A stretch of DNA of 64,000 nucleotides from Thioclava pacifica DSM 10166. Its GTDB lineage: Bacteria > Pseudomonadota > Alphaproteobacteria > Rhodobacterales > Rhodobacteraceae. Shown piece by piece: positions 7,318-15,519 of this stretch (positions are counted from its first letter, which is position 1; the number at the start of each line of letters is the position of its first letter). Location of the stretch: positions 186,001 to 250,000 of the forward strand of contig NZ_AUND01000034.1 in NCBI RefSeq assembly GCF_000714535.1. The letters are read 5' to 3'. The translations under genes and the position numbers were made by a program. Below the pieces are notes generated by a model. The model worked only from the letters and a program-made list of their open reading frames with translations. It had not been told where the DNA came from and did not search any database.

Positions 7318-8838
7318 ATGAACTCGCTTTATCGCACCGACCCGATCCCCGCCCCGCCGGCAGCCTTTAACATGGCGGCTCATGTTCTGGCGGCAGGCGC
7401 TTCCACGCCCGACAAACTCGCAATGCAAATCGTGAAACCCTCTGGGGCGGAACGCTGGTCCTACGCGCGGCTGACGGCGGCGGTGCGCGGGGCAGGCTCG
7501 GTGTTTTTGCGCGCGGGGCTTGTGCCGGGGGATCGTGTGCTTTTGCGGCTCGGCAACGGGCCGGAATTTCCGGTGGCGTTTCTGGGCGCGATCGCGGCGG
7601 GGTTGGTGCCCGTGCCGTCCTCGTCGCAACTGACCGAGACGGAGATCTCCAAACTTGCGCGCGATCTCGCCCCTTCTGCCGTGGTGGCGGGCGAAGGCAT
7701 TGCCCTGCCCGATCATCCCGCGCGTGTGATCGGTGCCGAGGCGCTGCGAAATGCCGAGGAGGTCGAGCCTTGCGCGTTCGATCTCGGCGACCCGAACCGT
7801 CTTGGCTATATGATCTTCACCTCGGGTACGGGCGGATCGGCGCGCGCTGTCATGCATGCCCATCGTGCGATCTGGGCGCGGCAGATGATGTATCGCGGCT
7901 GGTACGGGATGGGCGCGGAAGACCGTCTGATGCATGCTGGCGCGTTCAACTGGACCTATACGCTCGGGACCGGGTTGATGGACCCGTGGACGCTGGGTGC
8001 CAGCGCGCTGATCCCCGCCGAGGGGGTCGAGGCGCGCGCGTTGCCGCTTTTGCTCAAGCGCTTCGATGCGACGATCTTTGCCGCCGCGCCCGGTGTTTAC
8101 CGCCAGATCCTGAAGCATCACGAGGTCCTGTCTCTGCCGAAGCTGCGCCACGGGCTCAGCGCGGGCGAGGCCCTGCCCGAGCCGACGCGCGCGGCGTGGA
8201 ATACGGCGACCGGGACGAAGATTTACGAGGCGCTCGGCATGTCGGAATGCTCGACCTTCATTTCGGGCAGCCCCGATCATCCTGCGCCCCCCGGCACCAC
8301 CGGCTATCCGCAGGACGGGCGCACTGTTGCGGTGCTGGGAGAGGATGGCCTGCCCGTTTCGCGCGGGGAACCAGGGCAGCTTGCGATCCAAGCAAGCGAT
8401 CCGGGGCTTTATCTCGGCTATTGGAACGCCCCCGAGGAGACGGCGGCACGGCGTCTGGGCGAATGGTTCGTGACCGGCGACACGGTGTCGATGGCCGAGG
8501 ATGGCGCGATCACCTATCTCGGGCGCGGCTATGATATGATGAATGCGGGCGGCTTCCGGGTCTCGCCGATCGAGGTCGAGGACGCGATGCATGATTGTCC
8601 CGGCGCGGGCGATGTGGCCGCGGTTGAAGTGGCGGTGAAGGCGGATGCGACGGTGATCGCGCTGGCCTATACCGGCGACGCCTCGCCCGAGGCGCTGGAG
8701 GCCTACGCGCAACAGGTGCTGGCGCGGTACAAGCAGCCGCGAATGTTTCGCCATATCGACGCCCTGCCCCGCAACCGCAACGGTAAGATCCTGCGCTCGG
8801 AAATCCGTGCGCGGCTGCAAGAGGAGGTGACGCCATGA
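7318..8838 (+). CDS. AMP-forming acyl-CoA synthetase/ligase family protein
   Basis: A 506-residue adenylate-forming enzyme that should activate a carboxylic acid with ATP and couple it to CoA, resembling benzoate-CoA-ligase-type members. The phosphate-binding loop at about 168-178 reads TSGTGGSARAV; the usual form is TSGTTGxPKGV, so the second Thr, the Pro and the Lys are all replaced (by Gly, Ala and Arg). The A5 motif 'ALGMSECS' and the C-terminal catalytic Lys490 (RNRNGKILR) are intact, so activity is likely. The next gene starts within its stop (ATGA at 8835). The substrate is unknown. Confidence 0.8.
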   Translation: MNSLYRTDPIPAPPAAFNMAAHVLAAGASTPDKLAMQIVKPSGAERWSYARLTAAVRGAGSVFLRAGLVPGDRVLLRLGNGPEFPVAFLGAIAAGLVPVPSSSQLTETEISKLARDLAPSAVVAGEGIALPDHPARVIGAEALRNAEEVEPCAFDLGDPNRLGYMIFTSGTGGSARAVMHAHRAIWARQMMYRGWYGMGAEDRLMHAGAFNWTYTLGTGLMDPWTLGASALIPAEGVEARALPLLLKRFDATIFAAAPGVYRQILKHHEVLSLPKLRHGLSAGEALPEPTRAAWNTATGTKIYEALGMSECSTFISGSPDHPAPPGTTGYPQDGRTVAVLGEDGLPVSRGEPGQLAIQASDPGLYLGYWNAPEETAARRLGEWFVTGDTVSMAEDGAITYLGRGYDMMNAGGFRVSPIEVEDAMHDCPGAGDVAAVEVAVKADATVIALAYTGDASPEALEAYAQQVLARYKQPRMFRHIDALPRNRNGKILRSEIRARLQEEVTP

Positions 8839-9482
8839 TCACGCTGGATATCTTTGCCGATCCCGTCTGCCCGTGGTGCTTCATTGGCAAGGCACGGTTG
8901 GATCGCGCTTTCGCGCAACGCCCCGGCCATCCCTTCGTGCGCGCCTGGCAGCCGTTTGAACTCAACCCGACGATGCATGCCGAGGGCATGTCCCGCGCGG
9001 CTTATCTGCAGGCGAAATTCGGACAGGACGGGGCCGCGAAAATGCATGTGCAGCTTCTGGAGATCGCCGAGGCCGAAGGGTTCGATTTCCACCCCGAACG
9101 CGTCACCCACCAGCCCAACACGCGCGATGCGCATCGCCTTCTCTACTGGGCCGGGATCGAGGAGGCGCAGGAGGCCGTGATGGAAGGCCTGCTCAACGCC
9201 CATTGGCAGGAGGGGCGCAATATCGGCGATCACGCGACGCTCGGCGCGATTGCCGAGGCTGCGGGGATGGACCGTTCGCTCGTGCAGCGCCTGCTCGCCT
9301 CGGATGCCGATCGCGACACGATCATCGCCAAGGAAGCGTACGCGCGCGAGCATGGTATCACCGCCGTGCCGAGCGTGATCGTCGCCAATGCCCATCTGGT
9401 GAGCGGCGCGCAGCCGACCGAGCTGTGGTTGCAGGTGATCGACGAGCTTTCCGGCGCCCCGCCCGAGGCCACCCGACACTGA
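8835..9482 (+). CDS. FrnE-like DsbA-family oxidoreductase
   Basis: A 215-residue thioredoxin-fold protein of the DsbA/FrnE (2-hydroxychromene-2-carboxylate isomerase-like) family. CPWC at residues 12-15 sits at the end of the first strand, and a cis-proline motif 'ITAVPSVIV' lies near 174-182. There is no signal peptide, so it is cytoplasmic, as FrnE-like proteins are. FrnE-like proteins are thiol-disulfide isomerases, some with roles in oxidative stress. It overlaps the acyl ligase by four bases and is probably co-expressed with it; a functional link between the two is not evident. Confidence 0.82.
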   Translation: MITLDIFADPVCPWCFIGKARLDRAFAQRPGHPFVRAWQPFELNPTMHAEGMSRAAYLQAKFGQDGAAKMHVQLLEIAEAEGFDFHPERVTHQPNTRDAHRLLYWAGIEEAQEAVMEGLLNAHWQEGRNIGDHATLGAIAEAAGMDRSLVQRLLASDADRDTIIAKEAYAREHGITAVPSVIVANAHLVSGAQPTELWLQVIDELSGAPPEATRH

Positions 9483-9592
9483 TCACCTCCGCGTGAGCGC
9501 ACATGGCTCTGCGCGCCCTGCCCTCTGGCCTTTGCCCGCGTTTTCCGTATTGTCGCGCCCGTACCACTCCGTCTTTCGGAAAGCCCCCCGTC

Positions 9593-10813
9593 ATGGCCCA
9601 GATGTCCGCCGCGCCGCGTGCGCGCACGCCCCTTTCGCTGCCTGAACTCACGGTGATGCTGGCCTCGCTCACCGCGACGGTCGCCTTTTCGATCGACGCG
9701 ATGCTGCCCGCGCTGCCGCAGATCGCGGCCGAGTTGAGCCCTGACGCGATCAACCGAGCGCAGCTGGTGCTGACCGCTTTCGTGCTGGGTATGGGCGTGG
9801 GCACGCTTTTCGCAGGCCCGATCTCGGATGCGATCGGTCGCAAGAAGACGATCACCGGCGGGATCGCGATCTACCTTGTGGGCGCCTTCGTCGCGGCCCA
9901 TGCACAGAGCCTCGAGGCGCTTCTGGCCGCGCGCCTCCTGCAAGGGATCGGGGCGGCGGGGCCGCGCATCACCGTGATGGCGCTGGTGCGTGATCTGTTC
10001 GCAGGTCGCGAGATGGCGCGCGTGACCTCCTTCATCATGATGATCTTCATCCTCGTGCCGGCGGTCGCCCCGTCGATCGGCGCTGTCGTCATCAGCTTTG
10101 CCGGCTGGCGCGGCGTGTTCTGGGCCTTCATGGTTTTTGGCCTGATCGGGGTGAGCTGGCTCAATATCCGTCAGCCCGAAACGCTTGCGCCTGAACATCG
10201 TCGCCCGCTGAGCGTGAGCAAGCTGAGCGCGGCCGCGCGGGAAGTTCTCTCGCACGCGGATGTGCGGCTCTACATCATCACGATGACACTTGGTTTCGGG
10301 CAGATGTTCGCGCTCCTGTCCTCGGCGCAGCAGTTCTACGCGGTCCATGGCGTGACCGACACGTTTCCGATCTGGTTCGCGGTCGGCGCGCTGATGGCCG
10401 GGACCGGGTCGATCTTCAATGCGCGGTTCGTGATGCATCTGGGCATGCGCAAGATCGTCAAGGGCAGCTACATCATGCAGATCATCGTCTCGGGCGTGAT
10501 GCTGGTCTTGGTGGTGACCGGGATGACTGATGGCGGGGCGGGTTTTCCGCTGATCTTTCTCTATACCGTGAGCGTGTTCTGGATGGCGGGCGTGACCTTC
10601 GGCAATCTCAATGCGCTGGCGCTCGAGCATATGGGCCATATCGCAGGTATGGCGGCCTCGATCGTGACCGCGATCGCGACAGTCGGCGCGGTTCTGATCG
10701 CTGCCCCCGTGGGTCTGGCCTTCAACGGCACGGCATTGCCGATCGTGGTCGCGACCTTCCTGTGCTCGGCGCTGGCGTGGTGGCTGATGCGGAACACCAG
10801 CCGCGACAGCTAA
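9593..10813 (+). CDS. Bcr/CflA-type MFS drug efflux transporter
   Basis: A 406-residue, 12-helix major facilitator protein. The N-terminal half carries 'SIDAMLPALPQIAAEL', the first-helix signature of the Bcr/CflA DHA1 group (acidic residue in TM1 followed by P-LP-I). 'GPISDAIGRKKTI' is the loop 2-3 motif A. These export drugs or sulfonamide/bicyclomycin-like compounds by proton antiport; the actual substrate is unknown. ATG 9593 was chosen because the preceding 30 codons are not family-like; ATG 9602 is an alternative. It lies 110 bases after the FrnE-like gene on the same strand. Confidence 0.85.
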   Translation: MAQMSAAPRARTPLSLPELTVMLASLTATVAFSIDAMLPALPQIAAELSPDAINRAQLVLTAFVLGMGVGTLFAGPISDAIGRKKTITGGIAIYLVGAFVAAHAQSLEALLAARLLQGIGAAGPRITVMALVRDLFAGREMARVTSFIMMIFILVPAVAPSIGAVVISFAGWRGVFWAFMVFGLIGVSWLNIRQPETLAPEHRRPLSVSKLSAAAREVLSHADVRLYIITMTLGFGQMFALLSSAQQFYAVHGVTDTFPIWFAVGALMAGTGSIFNARFVMHLGMRKIVKGSYIMQIIVSGVMLVLVVTGMTDGGAGFPLIFLYTVSVFWMAGVTFGNLNALALEHMGHIAGMAASIVTAIATVGAVLIAAPVGLAFNGTALPIVVATFLCSALAWWLMRNTSRDS

Positions 10814-10860
10814 GAAGGCCCTGCTGCGGTCTCTGACCCTGCGTCAAATCCGCCGCAGAC

Positions 10861-10889
10861 TTGGGAGATCCACCGATCGTTGTTATCTT
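10861..10889 (+). promoter_or_regulatory. Promoter of the TrhA gene
   Basis: TTGGGA (10861-10866) and TATCTT (10884-10889) with 17-bp spacing lie 28 bases upstream of the ATG at 10917, leaving a short leader that contains the GGAG ribosome-binding site. Confidence 0.45.
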
Positions 10890-10916
10890 GGATGAAGGGA
10901 GACCGGAGATCCAAGC

Positions 10917-11561
10917 ATGACGCGCCACCACCTGAGCCACAGTTTTCGCGAGCATTTTGCCGACGGCATCGTCCATGTGCTCGGCGTTGCGTTCGCCGTG
11001 GCGGGTGTAAGCGCGCTGATCGTCTGGGCGTCGCTCGCGGCGCCTGCGGGGCGGATCTGGCCGCTTGCGATCTATTCGGTGGGGCTCGTCGCGTCCTTCT
11101 CGCTCTCGGCGGCCTATAACCTCACGTTGCATGCCCCGACCCGGGCCGTGCTCCGGCGGTTCGATCACGCCGCTATCTATCTGCTGATCGCGGGCACCTA
11201 TACGCCGATGGCTCTGATCGGGCTCGGCGGCGTTGCGGGCTGGGTGCTGACCGCGACGGTTTGGGGGCTCGCGACGGTCGGGATCGTGATGAAGCTCGGC
11301 TTCTTCCACCGCTCCGAGCGCGCGGGGTTCTGGCTCTATCTCGCGATGGGCTGGCTTGGGATGATCGCGGTCTGGCCGCTGGTCTCGGCCCTGCCGCTTC
11401 CGGCGCTGATCCTTCTGGTCGTGGGCGGGCTGACCTACACGGTGGGCGTGATCTTCTACCATGTCGAGCGCATCCCCTTCTCGCGCGCAATCTGGCATAC
11501 GCATGTGCTGGCGGCCGCCGCCACCCATTATGCCGCCGTCATCTTGATTTCGCACAACTGA
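10917..11561 (+). CDS. trhA: TrhA/hemolysin III family (PAQR) membrane protein
   Basis: A 214-residue, seven-helix PAQR-type protein. Metal-site motifs typical of the family are present: 'FADGIVHVLG' near residue 13, 'SAAYNLTLHAPTRAVLRRFDHAAIYLLIAGTYTP' in two stretches around 63-96, and 'RAIWHTHVLAAAATHY' near the C-terminus, supplying the conserved Asp and His ligands. Bacterial members maintain membrane energetics together with fatty-acid desaturation; the hemolysin name is historical. It has its own likely promoter. Confidence 0.85.
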   Translation: MTRHHLSHSFREHFADGIVHVLGVAFAVAGVSALIVWASLAAPAGRIWPLAIYSVGLVASFSLSAAYNLTLHAPTRAVLRRFDHAAIYLLIAGTYTPMALIGLGGVAGWVLTATVWGLATVGIVMKLGFFHRSERAGFWLYLAMGWLGMIAVWPLVSALPLPALILLVVGGLTYTVGVIFYHVERIPFSRAIWHTHVLAAAATHYAAVILISHN

Positions 11562-11638
11562 ACGGTCCCGGTCGTTTTTCGGCCCGAATCTCGCGGTATT
11601 GACCTTAGGTAAGAGGATGTTGCCCGAGAGGAGCCGCC

Positions 11639-12529
11639 ATGCTGCGCCGGTTGATGAATCAATGGCCCCGCTTCGTCGCAGGAACGGTGCTTCTGTTGGG
11701 CGCGATGCTCATCAATGTCACACGGATTCCCGAGGCTCAAACCTTGCTCTCGACGCCATTGGGGTGGGTCAGTCTCGTGCTTGCCTGCGCGATCTTCGTC
11801 GGCGTGCCCCTTGTGATCTTCACCCTGTTCCTGCCGTCTCTGCTCGCACTGATCGAGCTGACGCCCGCCACCATGATCCTCAGCGCACCGCTGCTGAAAC
11901 TCGCGCAAGGCCTCGGAGTATCGGGCTTCGCAAATGCCCTGATATTCCTCGTCGTGTTCATGGCGCTGGAGCACTTGCTGAATGGGCGGCTGGCCCATCT
12001 TTTGCCCACGGTGAGCCTTGGCCCGCGCCGGGTGCAGTTTCACACCTCGCACCCACCTGAAGAGGTCTGGGCGCGGATCGTACCGGACCCGGCCACGATC
12101 GGGCGTTACTACCAGCCCGGCTCGCTCATCCTGCCGCCGCCCGAAGGCAGCGACGCCGAGTTCATCCTCGCAAGCCCCCGCCGTCAGGGCTATTCCGACA
12201 CAACCGCGCTGGTGCACCGCCCGCTGCTCGAAGCCCCCCACCGCGCGCGCGTCGTCGAGGATACGCTGCACAATCAAGACAAGACGATGCGCGAGATCAT
12301 AGATTACGAGATCACGCCCGAGGGCCACGGCAGCAAAGTCACTCTGACGATCCGCTACGAGGGGATCACGCTTGGAACGTGGAAGCACCTGAGCTTCTAT
12401 TCGATCCACCGCGACCTTGCGATGTGTCTCAAAGCGCGCCTCGACGGAAAACGCGACTTCTCGATGCTCGGCCGTCAGATCCGCAAAGGCAAGCGAGTGG
12501 GCACGAAAGCCACGCCCTTTCCGGCCTGA
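11639..12529 (+). CDS. Membrane protein with C-terminal SRPBCC (START-like) domain
   Basis: A 296-residue protein of unknown function. Residues 1-115 hold three to four hydrophobic helices. Residues about 125-285 look like an SRPBCC/polyketide-cyclase fold: a strand-rich segment starting 'RRVQFHTSHPPEEVWARIVPDP', a middle block of charged strands ('HGSKVTLTIRYEGITLG'), and a long basic C-terminal helix. This ligand-binding fold on a membrane anchor suggests a hydrophobic-ligand binder or lipid carrier, which is inference. GAGGAG precedes the start. Its stop abuts the stop of tgt with no base between (convergent). Confidence 0.6.
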   Translation: MLRRLMNQWPRFVAGTVLLLGAMLINVTRIPEAQTLLSTPLGWVSLVLACAIFVGVPLVIFTLFLPSLLALIELTPATMILSAPLLKLAQGLGVSGFANALIFLVVFMALEHLLNGRLAHLLPTVSLGPRRVQFHTSHPPEEVWARIVPDPATIGRYYQPGSLILPPPEGSDAEFILASPRRQGYSDTTALVHRPLLEAPHRARVVEDTLHNQDKTMREIIDYEITPEGHGSKVTLTIRYEGITLGTWKHLSFYSIHRDLAMCLKARLDGKRDFSMLGRQIRKGKRVGTKATPFPA

Positions 12530-13657
12530 TCAGAGCGGTTCGATATCGCCCATCGCGCGGGTTTCGTGGAACTCCGCCACGAAACGCGCAAGCTCACCCT
12601 CGGTGATCGCCGCGCGCAGACCTGCCATCAGTTCCTGATAGTAATGCAGGTTGTGCCAAGTCAGCAGCATGCCCGAGATCATCTCGCCCGCGCGGAAGAC
12701 ATGGTGCAGATAGGCGCGCGAATAGTTCTGGCAGGCGGGGCAGGTGCAAGCCTCGTCCAGAGGCCGCGGGTCATCGGCATGGCGCGCGTTCTTGATGTTG
12801 ACCTGACCGCGACGCGTCCAGGCCTGCCCGGTCCGCCCGGAGCGCGAGGGCAACACGCAATCCATCATGTCGATACCGCGCTCGACCGCGCCGACGATGT
12901 CGTCGGGCTTGCCGACGCCCATCAGGTAACGCGGCTTGTCGGTGGGAAGCATTTCGGGGGCGTAATCGAGCACGCCGAACATCGCCTCCTGCCCCTCGCC
13001 CACGGCGAGACCGCCGACCGCGTAGCCGTCAAACCCGATTTCCTTGAGTTTCTCGGCGCTTTCCTCGCGCAGCTCACGCGTCACGCCACCCTGCTGAATG
13101 CCGAAAAGCGCATGGCCCGGACGATCACCGAACGCATCGCGGCTCCGCTGCGCCCACCGCATCGAAAGCCGCATCGACTTGGCGACCTCGTCTTCGGTCG
13201 CCGGCAGCGCGGGGCATTCGTCGAAACACATCACGATGTCGGAGCCCAGAAGCTTCTGGATCTCCATCGAGCGTTCGGGGCTGAGCATGTGCTTGGAGCC
13301 ATCGACATGGCTTGCGAAGGTCACGCCCTCTTCGGTCAGCTTGCGCAGGCTCGAAAGGCTCATCACCTGGAACCCACCCGAATCCGTCAGGATCGGTTTG
13401 TTCCAGTTCATGAACTTGTGCAGCCCGCCCAGACGCGCCACCCGCTCGGCGCCCGGTCGCAGCATCAGGTGATAGGTGTTGCCCAGCAGGATATCGGCCC
13501 CGGTCGCGGCCACGCTCTCGGGCATCATCGCCTTCACGGTCGCAGCTGTGCCCACGGGCATGAAAGCGGGCGTCTGGATCTCGCCGCGCGGTGTCGAGAT
13601 CGTGCCCGTACGGGCTCGGCCATCGGTCGCTTTGAGGGTGAAACTGAATTTCGTCAT
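12530..13657 (-). CDS. tgt: Queuine tRNA-ribosyltransferase
   Basis: A 375-residue tRNA-guanine transglycosylase, which swaps guanine 34 of GUN anticodons for the queuosine precursor preQ1. Catalytic acid Asp92 (TDSGGFQ) and nucleophile Asp267 ([12 protein letters not shown]) are present. The zinc site is Cys305, Cys307, Cys310 (CTCPAC) and His336. Length equals that of typical bacterial Tgt. It is a single gene on its strand here; queA is not adjacent in this window. Confidence 0.97.
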   Translation of the reverse strand: MTKFSFTLKATDGRARTGTISTPRGEIQTPAFMPVGTAATVKAMMPESVAATGADILLGNTYHLMLRPGAERVARLGGLHKFMNWNKPILTDSGGFQVMSLSSLRKLTEEGVTFASHVDGSKHMLSPERSMEIQKLLGSDIVMCFDECPALPATEDEVAKSMRLSMRWAQRSRDAFGDRPGHALFGIQQGGVTRELREESAEKLKEIGFDGYAVGGLAVGEGQEAMFGVLDYAPEMLPTDKPRYLMGVGKPDDIVGAVERGIDMMDCVLPSRSGRTGQAWTRRGQVNIKNARHADDPRPLDEACTCPACQNYSRAYLHHVFRAGEMISGMLLTWHNLHYYQELMAGLRAAITEGELARFVAEFHETRAMGDIEPL

Positions 13658-13754
13658 CCGGGCGCTCCTGAGCGGTCAGGGCGCGGGTTTAGACCGAAGT
13701 GATGCGAAAGAAAAGCACCGGCGCGGATTGCGGCATTCCACAGCGCGAAGTCAA

Positions 13755-13783
13755 TTGACAGTTCAGAGGAGCGTTCCGACAAT
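13755..13783 (+). promoter_or_regulatory. Consensus-like promoter before the Asn-synthetase-like gene
   Basis: TTGACA (13755-13760), a perfect -35, is followed after 17 bp by GACAAT (13778-13783). The predicted transcript starts near 13790 and has a leader of about 80 bases before ATG 13871. It is one of the strongest matches to the sigma-70 consensus in the window. Confidence 0.55.
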
Positions 13784-13870
13784 GCCGTCATAACAATTGA
13801 CCTGCGCGTTGGTCCTCCCGTTGATTTCCATTCCGGATATTCGCTTTTCCCGACGCCTTCTCACGAGCAG

Positions 13871-15448
13871 ATGATGGCAGACACCTCCCCTCCCGACACG
13901 CCGACCCAGGCGCATGAAATCTGTGCCCAGCAGGGGTTCGACCCGGCAGATGCGCTCAGCACGCAGTTCCTTCTGAGTGAAAACCCGACCGACCCGGTGC
14001 CCGGCCTCGAAACGATCGCGCTTGATCGTTTCACGCTCCAGCTCGGCCGCGAGATGCCGCGGGTCGAAATGCGCGACAAGAAGGGGCGGATCTTTGGCGT
14101 GTTCATGGGCATCGGTGTGGACCCCGATGGCACCCTGATCACCGAAGAGAGTTTCGCGCGGTTTAATCTCGACGCGAAGAGCTTCGTCACCGATCTCGAG
14201 GCCTATATCGCCTATACTGCGGGGCGCTATGCCGTCGTCATCGACTGCCCGCGCGCCCATGAGATGCTGTTCGATCCGGTGGCTCATCTGAGTACGGTCT
14301 ATGATCCGCAGACCCGGCGCGCGGCTTCCTCGGTGATGCTCGCGCTGACCCGGCCGATCATCGAGAACCAGCTATTCGACACCACCGCGATCGGCAACGG
14401 GCGCGCGCGGGGCGATACGGAAATCGCCTATCTGCTCGGGCATAGCCGTGACGCGCAGGTGAAGTTCTGCATGCCGAACCACCGGCTGAACCTCGACAGT
14501 TTCACACCCGAGCGGATCTGGCCCTTGCCCGACAGTTTTCCGCCCTGCGCGCCGGAAGACCATGAACCGCTCGTGGGTGAGATGGTCGAGCGGCTTCGTG
14601 CGATCTTGCATGCGCTCGTGGACAATCACCCCTCGATCATGCCGATCTCCGGCGGGACGGATTCACGCAAGCTCGTCGCCTGCGTCACGGACAAGCTCGA
14701 CCAGATCGGTGAGCTCTTCGCCTTCCAGCACACCCGCTATGCCGATCTCGATGCGACGGCGGGCGAATATGTCGTCACCGAACTGCTTGGCAAACCCTTC
14801 CGGCGCTATACCGAGCTCGATGCCGTCGAACACGCTGCCAAGCGCCCCTTCGAGAAACGGCAGGCCAAGCGGCTCTTCTGGATGCGAACCTCCTCGGTTG
14901 CACCGCCCCCGAACGAGCACAGCCGGGGTCTGACCGATCTCACCCCGCCCGGCCACCTGCATCTGCGCGGCAATGTGATGGATGTGATGCGCGGGGTCTG
15001 GTGGGGCAGCTTCGCCAACCGTGGCGAAATGGTGAGCCTCAATCTTGAACAGGAGATCGGCTCGCTCTTCCTGACGGGGTCGCCCTCCAAGGCGGTCATC
15101 GCAAAATGGGCCGAAGAATATATCCGCTGGAAACTGACGCTGCCCGAGAACGCACAGGCTTTGGTCTATGACTTCATCTTCCTTGAGCTGTTCCTGCATG
15201 TATCGAGCGCGAAATATTACGGCTATGAGCGCAATTTCTACATCTGCCCCTTCTCCGACCGGAAACTGATCGAGACCTCGCTGCGCTTCCCGGTCGAGGT
15301 TCGTTTCGCCGGAACCCTCAACGAGATGTTCCTCGAAGCGGCAGATCCGCGGCTTGCGAACCAGCCCTATCGCGGCGGCGTGCGCGATTTGATCAAGGCG
15401 GGCAAGTGGGCCCCAAAGACCGCGATCAGCGAGGATGCCGCCGAATGA
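13871..15448 (+). CDS. Asparagine-synthetase-like enzyme with degenerate glutaminase domain
   Basis: A 525-residue protein. Residues about 45-220 resemble the N-terminal Ntn-hydrolase domain of AsnB in outline ('GRYAVVIDCPRAHEMLFDP' near 118-136), but there is no Cys at position 2, so glutamine cannot be used as a nitrogen donor in the usual way. Residues 235-520 carry the ATP-binding PP-loop ISGGTDSR (259-266) of the synthetase domain, and 'HLRGNVMDVMRG' near 364-375 replaces the usual second synthetase motif. Enzymes with this layout include beta-lactam synthetase and lasso-peptide cyclases, which adenylate a carboxylate and couple an amine; the actual reaction here is unknown. It is convergent with an ATP-grasp ligase gene. 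The start has only a weak ribosome-binding site (GAGCAG); ATG 13874 is an alternative. Confidence 0.7.
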   Translation: MMADTSPPDTPTQAHEICAQQGFDPADALSTQFLLSENPTDPVPGLETIALDRFTLQLGREMPRVEMRDKKGRIFGVFMGIGVDPDGTLITEESFARFNLDAKSFVTDLEAYIAYTAGRYAVVIDCPRAHEMLFDPVAHLSTVYDPQTRRAASSVMLALTRPIIENQLFDTTAIGNGRARGDTEIAYLLGHSRDAQVKFCMPNHRLNLDSFTPERIWPLPDSFPPCAPEDHEPLVGEMVERLRAILHALVDNHPSIMPISGGTDSRKLVACVTDKLDQIGELFAFQHTRYADLDATAGEYVVTELLGKPFRRYTELDAVEHAAKRPFEKRQAKRLFWMRTSSVAPPPNEHSRGLTDLTPPGHLHLRGNVMDVMRGVWWGSFANRGEMVSLNLEQEIGSLFLTGSPSKAVIAKWAEEYIRWKLTLPENAQALVYDFIFLELFLHVSSAKYYGYERNFYICPFSDRKLIETSLRFPVEVRFAGTLNEMFLEAADPRLANQPYRGGVRDLIKAGKWAPKTAISEDAAE

Positions 15449-15452
15449 GACA

Positions 15453-15488
15453 ACGCGCCCCGGAGCCAGTCAGGCCGCCGGGGCGCGT
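15453..15488. terminator. Shared bidirectional terminator between convergent genes
   Basis: ACGCGCCCCGG (15453-15463) pairs with CCGGGGCGCGT (15478-15488), an 11-bp stem with a 14-base loop, followed by CATTT on the plus strand. It lies between the Asn-synthetase-like gene and the ATP-grasp gene. Confidence 0.6.
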
Positions 15489-15519
15489 CATTTCGGATCG
15501 CGATTTCAGAGTTCGCTAC

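Noticed and set aside
7309-8820. 503-codon open frame on the minus strand opposite the acyl-CoA ligase gene
   Set aside because: Arg/His-rich shadow without motifs; the plus-strand frame has clear adenylation-domain motifs and an operon overlap.
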